NCBI GenBank assembly: GCA_016711805.1
Contig: JADJSH010000037.1
Coordinates: 1-64,000, forward strand
Length of the DNA: 64,000 nucleotides
Origin: Bacteroidota bacterium
GTDB taxonomy: Bacteria; Bacteroidota; Bacteroidia; B-17B0; Aurantibacillaceae
Direction of reading: 5' to 3'
Numbering within the stretch: position 1 is the stretch's first letter; each line of letters starts with the position of its first letter. The notes beneath the pieces were generated by a model, which saw only the letters and a program-made list of their open reading frames with translations, ran no database searches and was not told the origin of the DNA. Of this stretch, positions 19,408 through 28,089 are shown in pieces. Both the position numbers and the translations under genes were made by a program.

Positions 19408-20253
19408 TTGAGACAATTAATTAAAAGCATATTACTATCTGTTTCCCCTTCTATTATAAAGAAAAGGGTATTTGCCCATTACCATACTTTAAACTGGAAA
19501 AGTCTTTCGAAAGTAGAATTTGATGCAGAATTAGTATTACTAGAGTTTTTATTAAATAAAGATTCTGTGTTTTTTGATATTGGTGCTAATAAGGGCGAAT
19601 ATGTCTATTATGCTGAAAGATTAATAAACTCCAAAAACATCTATTTATTTGAACCCGAAAAAAGATTGAACAAACAATTGAATGCCATTTTTAAAAATTG
19701 CAACGTATTTGATGTGGCTTTGTCTGACTTTACTGGAACACATCAATTTAAAATTCCCGTTATAAATGGCGTAGCTGATAATTGCTTGAGTTCATTAGAA
19801 GTAAATCATAAAGAAGATAACGAAACTGAAGCGATTGTGTATGAGGTAAAAACAAACACTTTAGATAATTTCACCAAAGAAAAAAATGTGTTTCCTGATT
19901 TAATAAAAATTGATGTGGAGGGACATGAATTATCTGTTTTGAAAGGTGCTGAGCACTATATATCAACTCATCACCCTACTCTAATTATTGAAATAGAACA
20001 GCGTCATCATCAAGACATTAACATTGATTCTGTTTTTGACAACTTTAAACAAAAAGGCTACCATGCTTATTATTACTCAAAAAAACACGCTCAATTATTT
20101 CCTTACGATAACAAAACACATCTAACTAACTCGAAAGAATATTTTGGAAAAATTGATTATATCAATAACTACATTTTTATTCATAGCAATAATACAACGA
20201 TAAAATCCGTTGATGTCATCAATAAAGAAATTGCCATTAAAACAAAACCTTGA
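19408..20253 (+). CDS. FkbM-family methyltransferase
   Basis: A 281-residue SAM-dependent methyltransferase with motif I FFDIGANKGEY (Asp57 region), an acidic strand end in IYLFEPEK, and the FkbM mark DLIKIDVEGHELSVLKGA (about residues 169-186) followed by IIEIEQRH. Members O-methylate sugars or small molecules. Next to a GT9 glycosyltransferase and a flippase it probably modifies a surface glycan (inference). The likely start is TTG at 19408, since no in-frame ATG fits. Its stop overlaps the start of the next gene by 4 bp. Confidence 0.85.
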   Translation: MRQLIKSILLSVSPSIIKKRVFAHYHTLNWKSLSKVEFDAELVLLEFLLNKDSVFFDIGANKGEYVYYAERLINSKNIYLFEPEKRLNKQLNAIFKNCNVFDVALSDFTGTHQFKIPVINGVADNCLSSLEVNHKEDNETEAIVYEVKTNTLDNFTKEKNVFPDLIKIDVEGHELSVLKGAEHYISTHHPTLIIEIEQRHHQDINIDSVFDNFKQKGYHAYYYSKKHAQLFPYDNKTHLTNSKEYFGKIDYINNYIFIHSNNTTIKSVDVINKEIAIKTKP

Positions 20254-21284
20254 GTTCAAACCCACATAAAAAAGCGTTAGTGTTTTTCTCTGCCGGAGTT
20301 GGAGATGCCATTTTGCTTGTTCCATTGGTTAATGAATTAAAAAAGCAAGGTTATTTAGTTACTGGTTTATTTACTTCGCCCTTTGGCTGTGAATCTATTT
20401 TTGAGAACACGCAATTATTTGACGATATAAAAATCAAGAAGAATAAATTATCATTTGTTTTATTTTCTATTTTAAATTTCCGAAAATATGATGCGACTTT
20501 TTTAAATCATTTTTCGTTCAGTAAATCTAACTTAACACTTGCGGCATTTTTAGGCAAAGATGTTTATACCAATTATAAAGAATTTACTTCTTCTCAAAGC
20601 TCTCCAGCTATTCATTTCATCGATCCAAAACCGAACACACATGATGCTTTGCAAAATGTATTTTTAATTAATTCATCGGCAACCCTTTCTGATTTAAATT
20701 TTAACCTCAACTATACATCACAAAAAAACAGCTTTAATCTTCCAAAAAAATACATAGTAATTCAAGCTAGTTCTGCTAACAACAAAGCGCCTTACAAAAA
20801 TTGGGATATTGAAAAATGGCTTGAGTTGTTTAAATATTTACAAATTAAATCTCCTAGTTCAACACTTGTATTATTAGGCGACAATACCGAATTGCATTTA
20901 AACGAAAAAATAAACTCTTCAAGTCATCCTAACGTTTTATCCTTAATTGGAAAAACAACTTTGAATGATGCGATGGAAATTATTTATCAATCACAATTTT
21001 ATATTGGATTAGATAGTGGATTAATGCATATCGCTGTAGCTTTAAATAAACCAACCTTTACAATTTGGGGTGCATCAAATCCTACTCTGTACGGTTATGA
21101 ATGGTTGGGAGCAAAACATAAAATTGTTTCTTTGAATTTAGCTTGTGCGCCTTGTAGTTCTTGGTTAAATGCTAATACTAGTAGAGTTAAAAATCCGGCT
21201 TTATGCCCGGATTTTAAATGCATCAAAGATCTTTCTGTTGAAATGGTAAATAAAGAGTTAGATAAATTCATTGAAACAATTTAA
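20250..21284 (+). CDS. Glycosyltransferase family 9 (heptosyltransferase-like)
   Basis: The 344-residue protein has the GT9 pattern: N-terminal VFFSAGVGDAILLVPLV, central YIVIQASSANNKAPYKNW, and the nucleotide-sugar site GLDSGLMHIAVALNKPTFTI with a following WG. A Cys cluster (ACAPCSSW) lies before the C-terminus, as in many ADP-heptose:LPS heptosyltransferases. It would add a core or O-antigen sugar to lipopolysaccharide on the cytoplasmic side. The TTG start overlaps the FkbM stop (TTGA), so translation is probably coupled. Confidence 0.85.
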   Translation: MSSNPHKKALVFFSAGVGDAILLVPLVNELKKQGYLVTGLFTSPFGCESIFENTQLFDDIKIKKNKLSFVLFSILNFRKYDATFLNHFSFSKSNLTLAAFLGKDVYTNYKEFTSSQSSPAIHFIDPKPNTHDALQNVFLINSSATLSDLNFNLNYTSQKNSFNLPKKYIVIQASSANNKAPYKNWDIEKWLELFKYLQIKSPSSTLVLLGDNTELHLNEKINSSSHPNVLSLIGKTTLNDAMEIIYQSQFYIGLDSGLMHIAVALNKPTFTIWGASNPTLYGYEWLGAKHKIVSLNLACAPCSSWLNANTSRVKNPALCPDFKCIKDLSVEMVNKELDKFIETI

Positions 21285-21452
21285 TTTAAGGCATTCAAAA
21301 ATAACAATTACCAAGTGTAATCATATTAATAATAGCTTTTGAATTGTGACATAAATTGATAGAATTGTAATAATTGAATTAACTCAACCTTTAATTAAAA
21401 ATACTAATTTTACAAGTTTAAATTAAATTCAAAAATATAACAAAACTATTTT

Positions 21453-23189
21453 TTGAACATCTTTTTTTATATAAAGCCTATTTTATGTTTACCACTTGTT
21501 ATGTGGTTAACAAATTCTGTTGCGCAAAGCAAATACGAGCAAGCTGTTAATCTTAGTAAACAAGGAAATTACGACTCTGCCGTTTATTATTTCAATTATC
21601 TGATACAACAAAAAAAATCATTAAATAATGAGGTTGACATTGCAACTGTTTTATTAAATAGAGGAAAAACCCACCAACTGAGTCAAAAATATGATTTAGC
21701 ATTATCTGATTATTATAGTGCCTTAACCCAATGCGAAAAAAGTAATAACATAAACGGCAAAATGAGTGCTTATATTCATCTTGCAGAATTTAATAGACAT
21801 CTTGGAAAATATAAAGATGCCAGTCGCTTTATTGAGCTTGCCGATCAATTAAAAAATAATTCTACTATTTTACCTCGAACCAAAGCTAGTTTTTATAATC
21901 GTAAAGCCGCTATATTAGCCGAAACTGGAGGAACACGTGAAGACATAATTTCATATTCTAAAAATGCGATTGAGTTGGCAAACAAACACCGTTTTTTTGA
22001 AATAGAAGGCTCTTCGTTAAATCAAATTGGATATTTATATAGCAACGGTACAATTGGACTTAATTACTATAAAAAGGCGTTGTCTATTTTCGAAAAAGCA
22101 AATGATATAAGATCTCAGGTTGATGTTTTAATTAATATTTCGAGAATATATCAATTGTATGGCGGACCTTTTGATAAAGGAATTTTATACACAGATAAAG
22201 GAATATTACTGTGTGAAGGTAAAGATTGGTTTTCTGCTTTACGCGACTTACATCATATTAAAGCCTCATGTTATGATCAAATGGGTGAATTTAAAAAAGT
22301 AAATATGGAACTGGGTTATGTGATTAAGTATACTGAAGCAAATTTGTATTCGCAATTCGAAAAAAACCTAAAAGACGTAGAAACCAAATATCAGGTAAAG
22401 GAAAAGGATTTAATATTAGCTGACGAAAAAAAGAAAACCGAACTATTAGAAAAAGATAATAGTAATAAAAATCAACGTTTAAACGCTATTGTTGTTGTTA
22501 CGATGTTGCTCATTCTTTTTTTGTCAGTTTCAATATTTTTTTACTTTAAAATAAAAAAAATAAATATCAAATTGTCGCTCTCCAATAATCAAAAAGATGT
22601 ATTGATACAAGAGATACACCATCGTGTAAAAAATAACTTTCAAATTATTAGCGGCTTAATGAATATGCAATTAAAAAACATTTCAGATACTGAATCGCGA
22701 AAGGTTTTTGAAGATGCTCTACAACGTATTCATTCCATGGCCATTATTCATCAACAATTGCATAGTGGCGAAAATTTAGATAGTGTGAAAATCAAAGAAT
22801 TTTTAACCGACATCTTAAAATCGCTTGCTCATTCTGATATGCGTAGTCAAGATTTTTTTAGTATTGATGGAAATAATACCAAAATGCACATAGAACAAGC
22901 TATTCCTCTAGGCATGATTATACATGAGCTGGCAACTAATTCTATAAAATATGCCTGGAACCTTAATCAAAACAAAAAAATTGACATACACATTGAAAAT
23001 AATAACGGAACACTTATTTTAAGTTACAATGATAATGGGAAAGGATTACCAGAAAACTTAAACATTAAAACAACAAAATCTTTAGGATTAAGATTAGTAG
23101 ATTTGTTTATTCATCGGCAGTTAAAAGGCAGTATGATTTATGAAAACAAAAATGGGGCATTTTTTAAATTTACATTTACACTCAGGTAG
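21453..23189 (+). CDS. TPR sensor histidine kinase (HisKA_2 type)
   Basis: The 578-residue protein has a signal peptide or N-terminal anchor (to about residue 24, ending VAQS), TPR repeats (about 25-300), a short coiled coil, one membrane helix (about 346-366) and a HisKA_2 domain with QEIHHRVKNNFQIISGLMN (phospho-His near 388). The ATP-binding domain has the N box IIHELATNSIKYAW and G box NDNGKGLPE. The layout puts the TPR sensor in the periplasm and the kinase in the cytoplasm. The next gene, a LytTR regulator, starts on the last base of its stop codon, so they form a pair. The start is TTG. Confidence 0.9.
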   Translation: MNIFFYIKPILCLPLVMWLTNSVAQSKYEQAVNLSKQGNYDSAVYYFNYLIQQKKSLNNEVDIATVLLNRGKTHQLSQKYDLALSDYYSALTQCEKSNNINGKMSAYIHLAEFNRHLGKYKDASRFIELADQLKNNSTILPRTKASFYNRKAAILAETGGTREDIISYSKNAIELANKHRFFEIEGSSLNQIGYLYSNGTIGLNYYKKALSIFEKANDIRSQVDVLINISRIYQLYGGPFDKGILYTDKGILLCEGKDWFSALRDLHHIKASCYDQMGEFKKVNMELGYVIKYTEANLYSQFEKNLKDVETKYQVKEKDLILADEKKKTELLEKDNSNKNQRLNAIVVVTMLLILFLSVSIFFYFKIKKINIKLSLSNNQKDVLIQEIHHRVKNNFQIISGLMNMQLKNISDTESRKVFEDALQRIHSMAIIHQQLHSGENLDSVKIKEFLTDILKSLAHSDMRSQDFFSIDGNNTKMHIEQAIPLGMIIHELATNSIKYAWNLNQNKKIDIHIENNNGTLILSYNDNGKGLPENLNIKTTKSLGLRLVDLFIHRQLKGSMIYENKNGAFFKFTFTLR

Positions 23190-23857
23190 TGGAAAGAACC
23201 TATAGAATATTAATTGCTGAGGATGATGCCATCATTTCTGAAACATTAAAAGATTATGTTGAAGAAATGGGGCATACAGTTATTGGAATTGTTTCTAGTT
23301 TTGAAGAAGCCCTATCTTTTTGCGATGAGCAACCCGATTTTGTTTTTTTGGATATAAGAATGCATGGTAAGGACGAAGGATTTAAAATTGCAAAAGCAAT
23401 CAGCGAAAACTACCTTATTCCATTTTTATTTTTAACCTCTTTTTCTGATAAAAAAATGATACAGGAAGCGGCGAAATTTAAACCGGCCGCCTACCTTATA
23501 AAACCCTTTACCAAGCACGATATTTATGCCGCACTGGAAATTGCCATTGCAAAAGTAGAGGTAAAAAATGCCGATAAAATTGAACTAAAAGACGGACAAA
23601 AATATTATTACATTAACCCTAAAGAGGTACTGTTTATACAATCAGAAGACAAATACCTTAGCTTTCAATACACTAACAAACGCTTATTGATAAGAGCCAA
23701 TCTTAAAGATATAAATACTAAATTACCAGCGTATTTTGTACAGTGCCATCGCTCATATATCATAAACACACAATTTGTAAGTACCAAAACAACTACTGAT
23801 TTTACGATAGGTAGCCATCACATACCTATTTCAAAATCGTTTAAAGAAGAGTTGTAA
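23189..23857 (+). CDS. LytTR response regulator
   Basis: The 222-residue protein has a receiver domain (residues 5-120) with the acid pair EDD, the phospho-acceptor Asp in VFLDIRM, Thr in FLTSF and Lys in LIKPF. A LytTR DNA-binding domain follows (about 130-222: INPKEVLFIQSEDKYLSF, QCHRSYIIN, HHIPISKSFKEEL). It starts with GTG overlapping the kinase stop (TAGTG) and should be the partner of that TPR kinase. Its target genes are unknown; the lipase gene downstream is one option. Confidence 0.92.
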   Translation: MERTYRILIAEDDAIISETLKDYVEEMGHTVIGIVSSFEEALSFCDEQPDFVFLDIRMHGKDEGFKIAKAISENYLIPFLFLTSFSDKKMIQEAAKFKPAAYLIKPFTKHDIYAALEIAIAKVEVKNADKIELKDGQKYYYINPKEVLFIQSEDKYLSFQYTNKRLLIRANLKDINTKLPAYFVQCHRSYIINTQFVSTKTTTDFTIGSHHIPISKSFKEEL

Positions 23858-24051
23858 TACCTTAAAAAAAGGTAGTTAAGCCAGTCAAAACATGGTTATT
23901 GAGCTTGTCGAAATACCATTTACGCCAAAAAACGGCACTTTCACGCCAAAAGCAAAAAACTATACCTGCTTTTTATAAGTATTGTACTACTATTGCGGAA
24001 ATACAAAAATTGGGTAATTGACACTTTTTAATAAATTATAAATACTAATTT

Positions 24052-24903
24052 ATGAATCGAATTCTAAACATACCGGAATCTGAGCAGAATACCGTATTAC
24101 TTCTGGCTCAAGTATCTGCTAATGCTTACCCAGTAAAGCCATTCCCAAATATGGATCCTCCAGCCACCATTAATGGTTATACATTTGCAAAGTGGATTTT
24201 AGGAGAAGATTTCAGAAAGGAAAAAAGTATAGAAAAATATGTTGCAATCTATCAAGAGGATAATAAGCCGAACTATATTTTTGCATTTAGAGGCACATGG
24301 AGTTTGGATGATATTAAGATAGACTTAGAATTTTGGAAACAAAAACCATTTCCTTATTATTATCAAAGCGGTGTTACAGCAAACATTGCGTATGGGTTTC
24401 ATGATGTTTATACAAACGATGTATTATTGAACCGTCAAAACGGAAGCTTACAACAAGCACTTTTTGAGTTTTTGCAAGCTAATACAGTAGAAAACCTAAT
24501 GATAACAGGGCATAGCTTAGGTGCTGCTTTGGCAGAAATTTTTACAATTGATTTATCAAATGCTATTGCCAGCAATAGTCTAAAAAAAATAGAACTTACT
24601 CACTACAATTTTGCATGCCCTCGTGTGGGCGATTTTGATTTGCAGCAAGCTTATCAGATTTATTGTATCTCAACTAATCTTTGCCAAGTTTTCCGCTTAG
24701 TAAATTATTATGATTTTGTGCCTTGTTTGCCTTTTTTTGATTTAGGTTATGTTCATGTTAGCGATTACTATTTATTTAGTTTTTGGGTAAATGATGATTT
24801 TCGTTGTGACCCGTTAACAGAATTAGATCGTCATAGTATTATAAACTACCATGCAGTATTAACTGAAATACTGAACGATAAAAAAAGGAAGGTACATGTT
24901 TAG
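24052..24903 (+). CDS. Class 3 lipase family protein
   Basis: The 283-residue alpha/beta hydrolase has the lipase class 3 pattern: IFAFRGTW (oxyanion strand), nucleophile elbow MITGHSLGAALAEI (Ser155), FACPRVGD, the acid in VNYYDFVPCLP and a late histidine in NYHAV. It has no signal peptide, so it may be cytoplasmic or exported by another route. The substrate (acylglycerol or phospholipid) cannot be judged. The 190-bp gap before it holds a TTCGACAAGCTC-type dispersed motif and no gene. Confidence 0.85.
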   Translation: MNRILNIPESEQNTVLLLAQVSANAYPVKPFPNMDPPATINGYTFAKWILGEDFRKEKSIEKYVAIYQEDNKPNYIFAFRGTWSLDDIKIDLEFWKQKPFPYYYQSGVTANIAYGFHDVYTNDVLLNRQNGSLQQALFEFLQANTVENLMITGHSLGAALAEIFTIDLSNAIASNSLKKIELTHYNFACPRVGDFDLQQAYQIYCISTNLCQVFRLVNYYDFVPCLPFFDLGYVHVSDYYLFSFWVNDDFRCDPLTELDRHSIINYHAVLTEILNDKKRKVHV

Positions 24904-25014
24904 ACATGACTTTAAGATTTGAGATACCCCGTGCTGATGTACAAGAATGTGATAGAGGCTCTTGCGCAACAATTATTAAAAACACTAACAATTTAAACCA
25001 ATAAAACCAATAAT

Positions 25015-26964
25015 ATGAAAAAAATAATACTCTCTTTAGCTATTGTAACAGCTTGTTTAGCAAGATTAAATGCTCAAAATGTTTTTAATTGGGAATCTAT
25101 TCCACTTGACCCTCCGTTTTTTGATAATACATATGGAATATTGACTGAAACTGTTAATTGTGTTGTTGCTACGGCATCTTGTAATGTAATTTCTATGAAT
25201 CCATCTGGTCATGTAGGTTGTCACGATTTTTTTGGTTCTTATGGTACTAGTGGTAAAGTACTTGAAACTCCTATTGGAGGTAGCACACTCTATATAAGTT
25301 TTAATACACCAATAGATATCAGCACTATTTATTTAGCTCATCACCCCGCAAGTACTGTAGGGGAAACATTTACGGTTACTCCTATTGGTGGGGCTAGTAC
25401 TAATTATATTTTTACTGAAAGTATAAATGGCACAAATTGTCTTGTAAATTTTCAACAAGTTACCGGTTTAGAAATAAATGTGAGTGGCGGAGATCTTATT
25501 GAACTAGATAACATTGAGTGGACAAAAAATTTTGCAACCAATATTAGTGCACAAACCAACGTAAGTTGTAATGGTGCTAATAATGGTGCGGTTACTGTTT
25601 TAGGAAGCCACGGAGCACCCTATACCTATGCATGGAGTCCAAGTGGTGGTAATGCCGCAACAGCAAGTGGTTTAAGTGCAGGTATTTACACCTGTGTAGT
25701 TACAAACAATTGTGGGGCTACAGCAAGCCAAACAGTGCAGGTTACAGAGCCAGCAGCATTAACAATAACTCCGTTATCTCAAACTAATGTATCCTGTAAT
25801 GGTGGTTCTAATGGTGCAGCAAGTATTAATACTCCAACAGGTGGTGGAGGTGGTTACACTTATAACTGGACACCAGGCAATCCTACTGGAGACGGAACAA
25901 CTTCTGTTACTGGATTATCTGCAGGTTCATGGACTTGTACAGTAACTGATGCTAACACTTGTACAAAAAAACAAACATTTAATATTATATCGCCAACTGC
26001 ATTAACCGCAACAGCATTACTCTCAAGTTCGGCAATTTGTGCAAATGAAGTGGCAACGGTAACTGTTAGCGCAACAGGTGGCACACCAAACTACACAGGT
26101 ACAGGTACTTTTACAACCAACTCTGCTAACAATACCTATACAGTAACGGATGCAAACAGCTGTGCTTCTACAAAAAATGTAAGCATTACAGTTAATCCTT
26201 TACCAGTTATTAGCTCACAATCGGGTAATGTAAATCTTTGTGGCGATGTTAGTTCAACCCACTCGGTAAATGTTGCCGGTACTAACACTTACCAATGGTA
26301 TTATACACAAATTGGTGGTTCAGATACTGGCCCAGCAAATGGCACTTATACCGAAATTAACTATACTACCAGTATGATGACAATTCAACAGGTATTAACT
26401 GGAGCATATAACGGCTACGGCGTTTATTGTGTAGTTACAAATTCTAATAACTGTAGTGCCACAAGTTTGGTAGATACTATTGTTGCTAACCCATTACCAA
26501 TATTAATGGCTAATACAAGTCATTCTGTGTTATGTTCAGGACAAACGGCTACTATATCAGTAAGCGGAGCTTCAACGTATACTTGGAGTACAGCACAAAC
26601 CGCAACAACTATTGCCGTAAGCCCAACAGTTCAAACAACTTATACTGTTACAGGAACAGATGTTAATGGTTGCGCTAACACAACAACCATTACGCAAGAT
26701 GTGAGTTTGTGCACCGGCATAGAAACATTAACTAAGGATGCATCAGTTCAAATATATCCAAACCCAAATAATGGTTTGTTTACATTAGAGTTAATAAGCA
26801 CAGCAAAAATTTATGTAACAAACACTTTAGGGCAAGTTGTATTAGCAGAAACGTTTGAAGCTGGTAAACATAACTTAGATATACAAAATCAAACCACAGG
26901 TGTTTATTTTGTAAAAGTGATTGAAAACAATAAACAGCAGACTATTAAAATAATTAAAGAATAA
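25015..26964 (+). CDS. SprB-repeat T9SS cargo protein
   Basis: The 649-residue secreted protein has a signal peptide (1-20), a domain with disulfide-type cysteines, two SprB-type repeats (NVSCNGANNGAVTV, YTYAWSPSGG; then NVSCNGGSNGAASI, YTYNWTPG), Ig-like segments and a type A T9SS C-terminal domain (VQIYPNPNNGLFTLEL, GVYFVKV). It should be secreted through the outer membrane and anchored at the surface. SprB itself is the gliding adhesin of flavobacteria, but this protein is far shorter, so the name is only a domain match. A terminator follows. Confidence 0.88.
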   Translation: MKKIILSLAIVTACLARLNAQNVFNWESIPLDPPFFDNTYGILTETVNCVVATASCNVISMNPSGHVGCHDFFGSYGTSGKVLETPIGGSTLYISFNTPIDISTIYLAHHPASTVGETFTVTPIGGASTNYIFTESINGTNCLVNFQQVTGLEINVSGGDLIELDNIEWTKNFATNISAQTNVSCNGANNGAVTVLGSHGAPYTYAWSPSGGNAATASGLSAGIYTCVVTNNCGATASQTVQVTEPAALTITPLSQTNVSCNGGSNGAASINTPTGGGGGYTYNWTPGNPTGDGTTSVTGLSAGSWTCTVTDANTCTKKQTFNIISPTALTATALLSSSAICANEVATVTVSATGGTPNYTGTGTFTTNSANNTYTVTDANSCASTKNVSITVNPLPVISSQSGNVNLCGDVSSTHSVNVAGTNTYQWYYTQIGGSDTGPANGTYTEINYTTSMMTIQQVLTGAYNGYGVYCVVTNSNNCSATSLVDTIVANPLPILMANTSHSVLCSGQTATISVSGASTYTWSTAQTATTIAVSPTVQTTYTVTGTDVNGCANTTTITQDVSLCTGIETLTKDASVQIYPNPNNGLFTLELISTAKIYVTNTLGQVVLAETFEAGKHNLDIQNQTTGVYFVKVIENNKQQTIKIIKE

Positions 26965-26984
26965 GACCCATTAAAGCAAATCAT

Positions 26985-27018
26985 AAAGAGTCGGTTTCAA
27001 TTGAAGCTGGCTCTTTTT
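26985..27018 (+). terminator. Terminator after the SprB-repeat gene
   Basis: AAAGAGTCGGTTTC pairs with GAAGCTGGCTCTTT around AATT using some G-U pairs, and a T-tract follows. Confidence 0.75.
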
Positions 27019-27080
27019 ATTAGTGTATTTTTTATTGATATATTTATGATGGCATTTTTATATCATTACATTTTTAAAAC

Positions 27081-27127
27081 TATTTAATTTCTTTCGTCAT
27101 TAAATAATCCTGAATAATATCCCATAA
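27081..27127. repeat. 47-bp copy of the 3' end of the GNAT gene
   Basis: This stretch repeats 27227-27273, the last codons and stop of the acetyltransferase gene, with one mismatch, in the same orientation 146 bp away. Between the copies lies intergenic sequence with a GACTC/GAGTC hairpin and a GAGCTTGTCGAA motif. Confidence 0.85.
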
Positions 27128-27226
27128 CATATTTGACTCCTTCAGAGTCGGTCATTCAAAAATCGGTGCTAATCCGTTCTATCTGCTTTCGGTAGCTGAG
27201 CTTGTCGAAGCTATCCGCGTTCCTAT

Positions 27227-27661
27227 TTATTTAATTTCTTTCGTCATTAAATAATGCTGAATAATATCCCATAATTTAAAAGATGTTTCCTTAACTACAT
27301 ATCCTTGCGATTTATAGAACTCAACAGCGTTTTCTCTGGCTTGTAATTCAATCGTATGTAAATTAATTTTTCGGGCTTCTTCTTCTAACTTAGTTACAAT
27401 TAATTTTCCTAATCCTTTTCCTTGATAATTGGAATCAACAGCCATGTAACGAATTTGCCCTACGCCTCCTCCATTATCTTGTAATCTTCCGCAAGCAATA
27501 GTTTTGCCATTATCTTCAATAAATGCATTAACAGCATTTTGCTCCATCCCATCGCTTGATGTTTCTTTTGGTTGGTTCCACGGCTTTCTTAAAATATCAT
27601 AACGCAAATCAATGATGGCATCGATTTGGGTTTGTGTTTTAGCTATTTGTACTTTATACAT
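27227..27661 (-). CDS. GNAT family N-acetyltransferase
   Basis: The 144-residue protein shows the GNAT core: strand V-G-Q-I-R-Y-M-A-V, acetyl-CoA loop YQGKGLGKLIVTKLEEEA (Q/RxxGxG/A motif), then IELQARENAVEFYKSQGY near the C-terminus, as in the ElaA/YjcF-like subgroup. The substrate is unknown. The 3' end is duplicated 146 bp downstream. An inverted-repeat element lies upstream. Confidence 0.87.
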   Translation of the reverse strand: MYKVQIAKTQTQIDAIIDLRYDILRKPWNQPKETSSDGMEQNAVNAFIEDNGKTIACGRLQDNGGGVGQIRYMAVDSNYQGKGLGKLIVTKLEEEARKINLHTIELQARENAVEFYKSQGYVVKETSFKLWDIIQHYLMTKEIK

Positions 27662-27677
27662 TAAATATATTTTAATA

Positions 27678-27774
27678 GAAACACGGATAAGGCTGATTTA
27701 TCGGATATTCGCGGATTTTTATAAATACAAAATAAATCTGTGTTAATCTGTTCTATCCGTATCGTCTGTGTTCC
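27678..27774. repeat. 97-bp imperfect inverted-repeat element
   Basis: The left arm (GAAACACGGATAAGG...) and the reverse complement of the right arm (GGAACACAGACGATAC...) match through most of their length, with GAT recurring at short intervals. Similar ACACGGAT-rich elements are common between genes in Bacteroidota (recollection). It lies between the GNAT gene and a terminator. Confidence 0.65.
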
Positions 27775-27794
27775 AATGATATTAATCTTCTAAT

Positions 27795-27830
27795 AAAAAA
27801 GTCCTACTCAATACTGAATAGGACTTTTAA
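27795..27830. terminator. Terminator after nfu
   Basis: AAAAGTCCTACTCA and TGAATAGGACTTTT pair around ATAC. On the minus strand it follows the nfu gene and runs into T6. Confidence 0.88.
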
Positions 27831-27846
27831 TTTGTGTTATCAAGAA

Positions 27847-28086
27847 TTAAATTCTTACTGCTTGGACAGATGTAATTTCCGGCACTGCTCTCATAATGGT
27901 TTCTTCAATACCTGCTTTCATAGTCATGTGACTCATGCTGCAAGTACTACAAGCTCCTTTTAACTCAAGCATTGCTGTGTTTCCATCGGCAATTTCAAGT
28001 AACTCCACATCGCCACCATCTGCCTCTAAATAAGGGCGAATGGTTTTTAAGGCATCCTCTACTCTATCGAATAATTCTTGGCTCAT
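27847..28086 (-). CDS. NifU-like C-terminal domain iron-sulfur scaffold
   Basis: The 79-residue Nfu domain has RPYLEADGGDVEL and the cluster-binding CSTC (Cys46 and Cys49) followed by SMSHMTMK. It carries or delivers Fe-S clusters in the cytoplasm. It begins 3 bp after the true end of icd on the same strand, so they are probably one transcript. The single-domain form is normal for this group. Confidence 0.92.
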   Translation of the reverse strand: MSQELFDRVEDALKTIRPYLEADGGDVELLEIADGNTAMLELKGACSTCSMSHMTMKAGIEETIMRAVPEITSVQAVRI

Positions 28087-28089
28087 CAG

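Noticed and set aside
21309..21328. Sequence like the end of the 158-bp MITE-like element after the GT9 gene.
   Set aside because: Only about 16 of 20 positions match and no second end is found, so it is too weak to annotate as an element.
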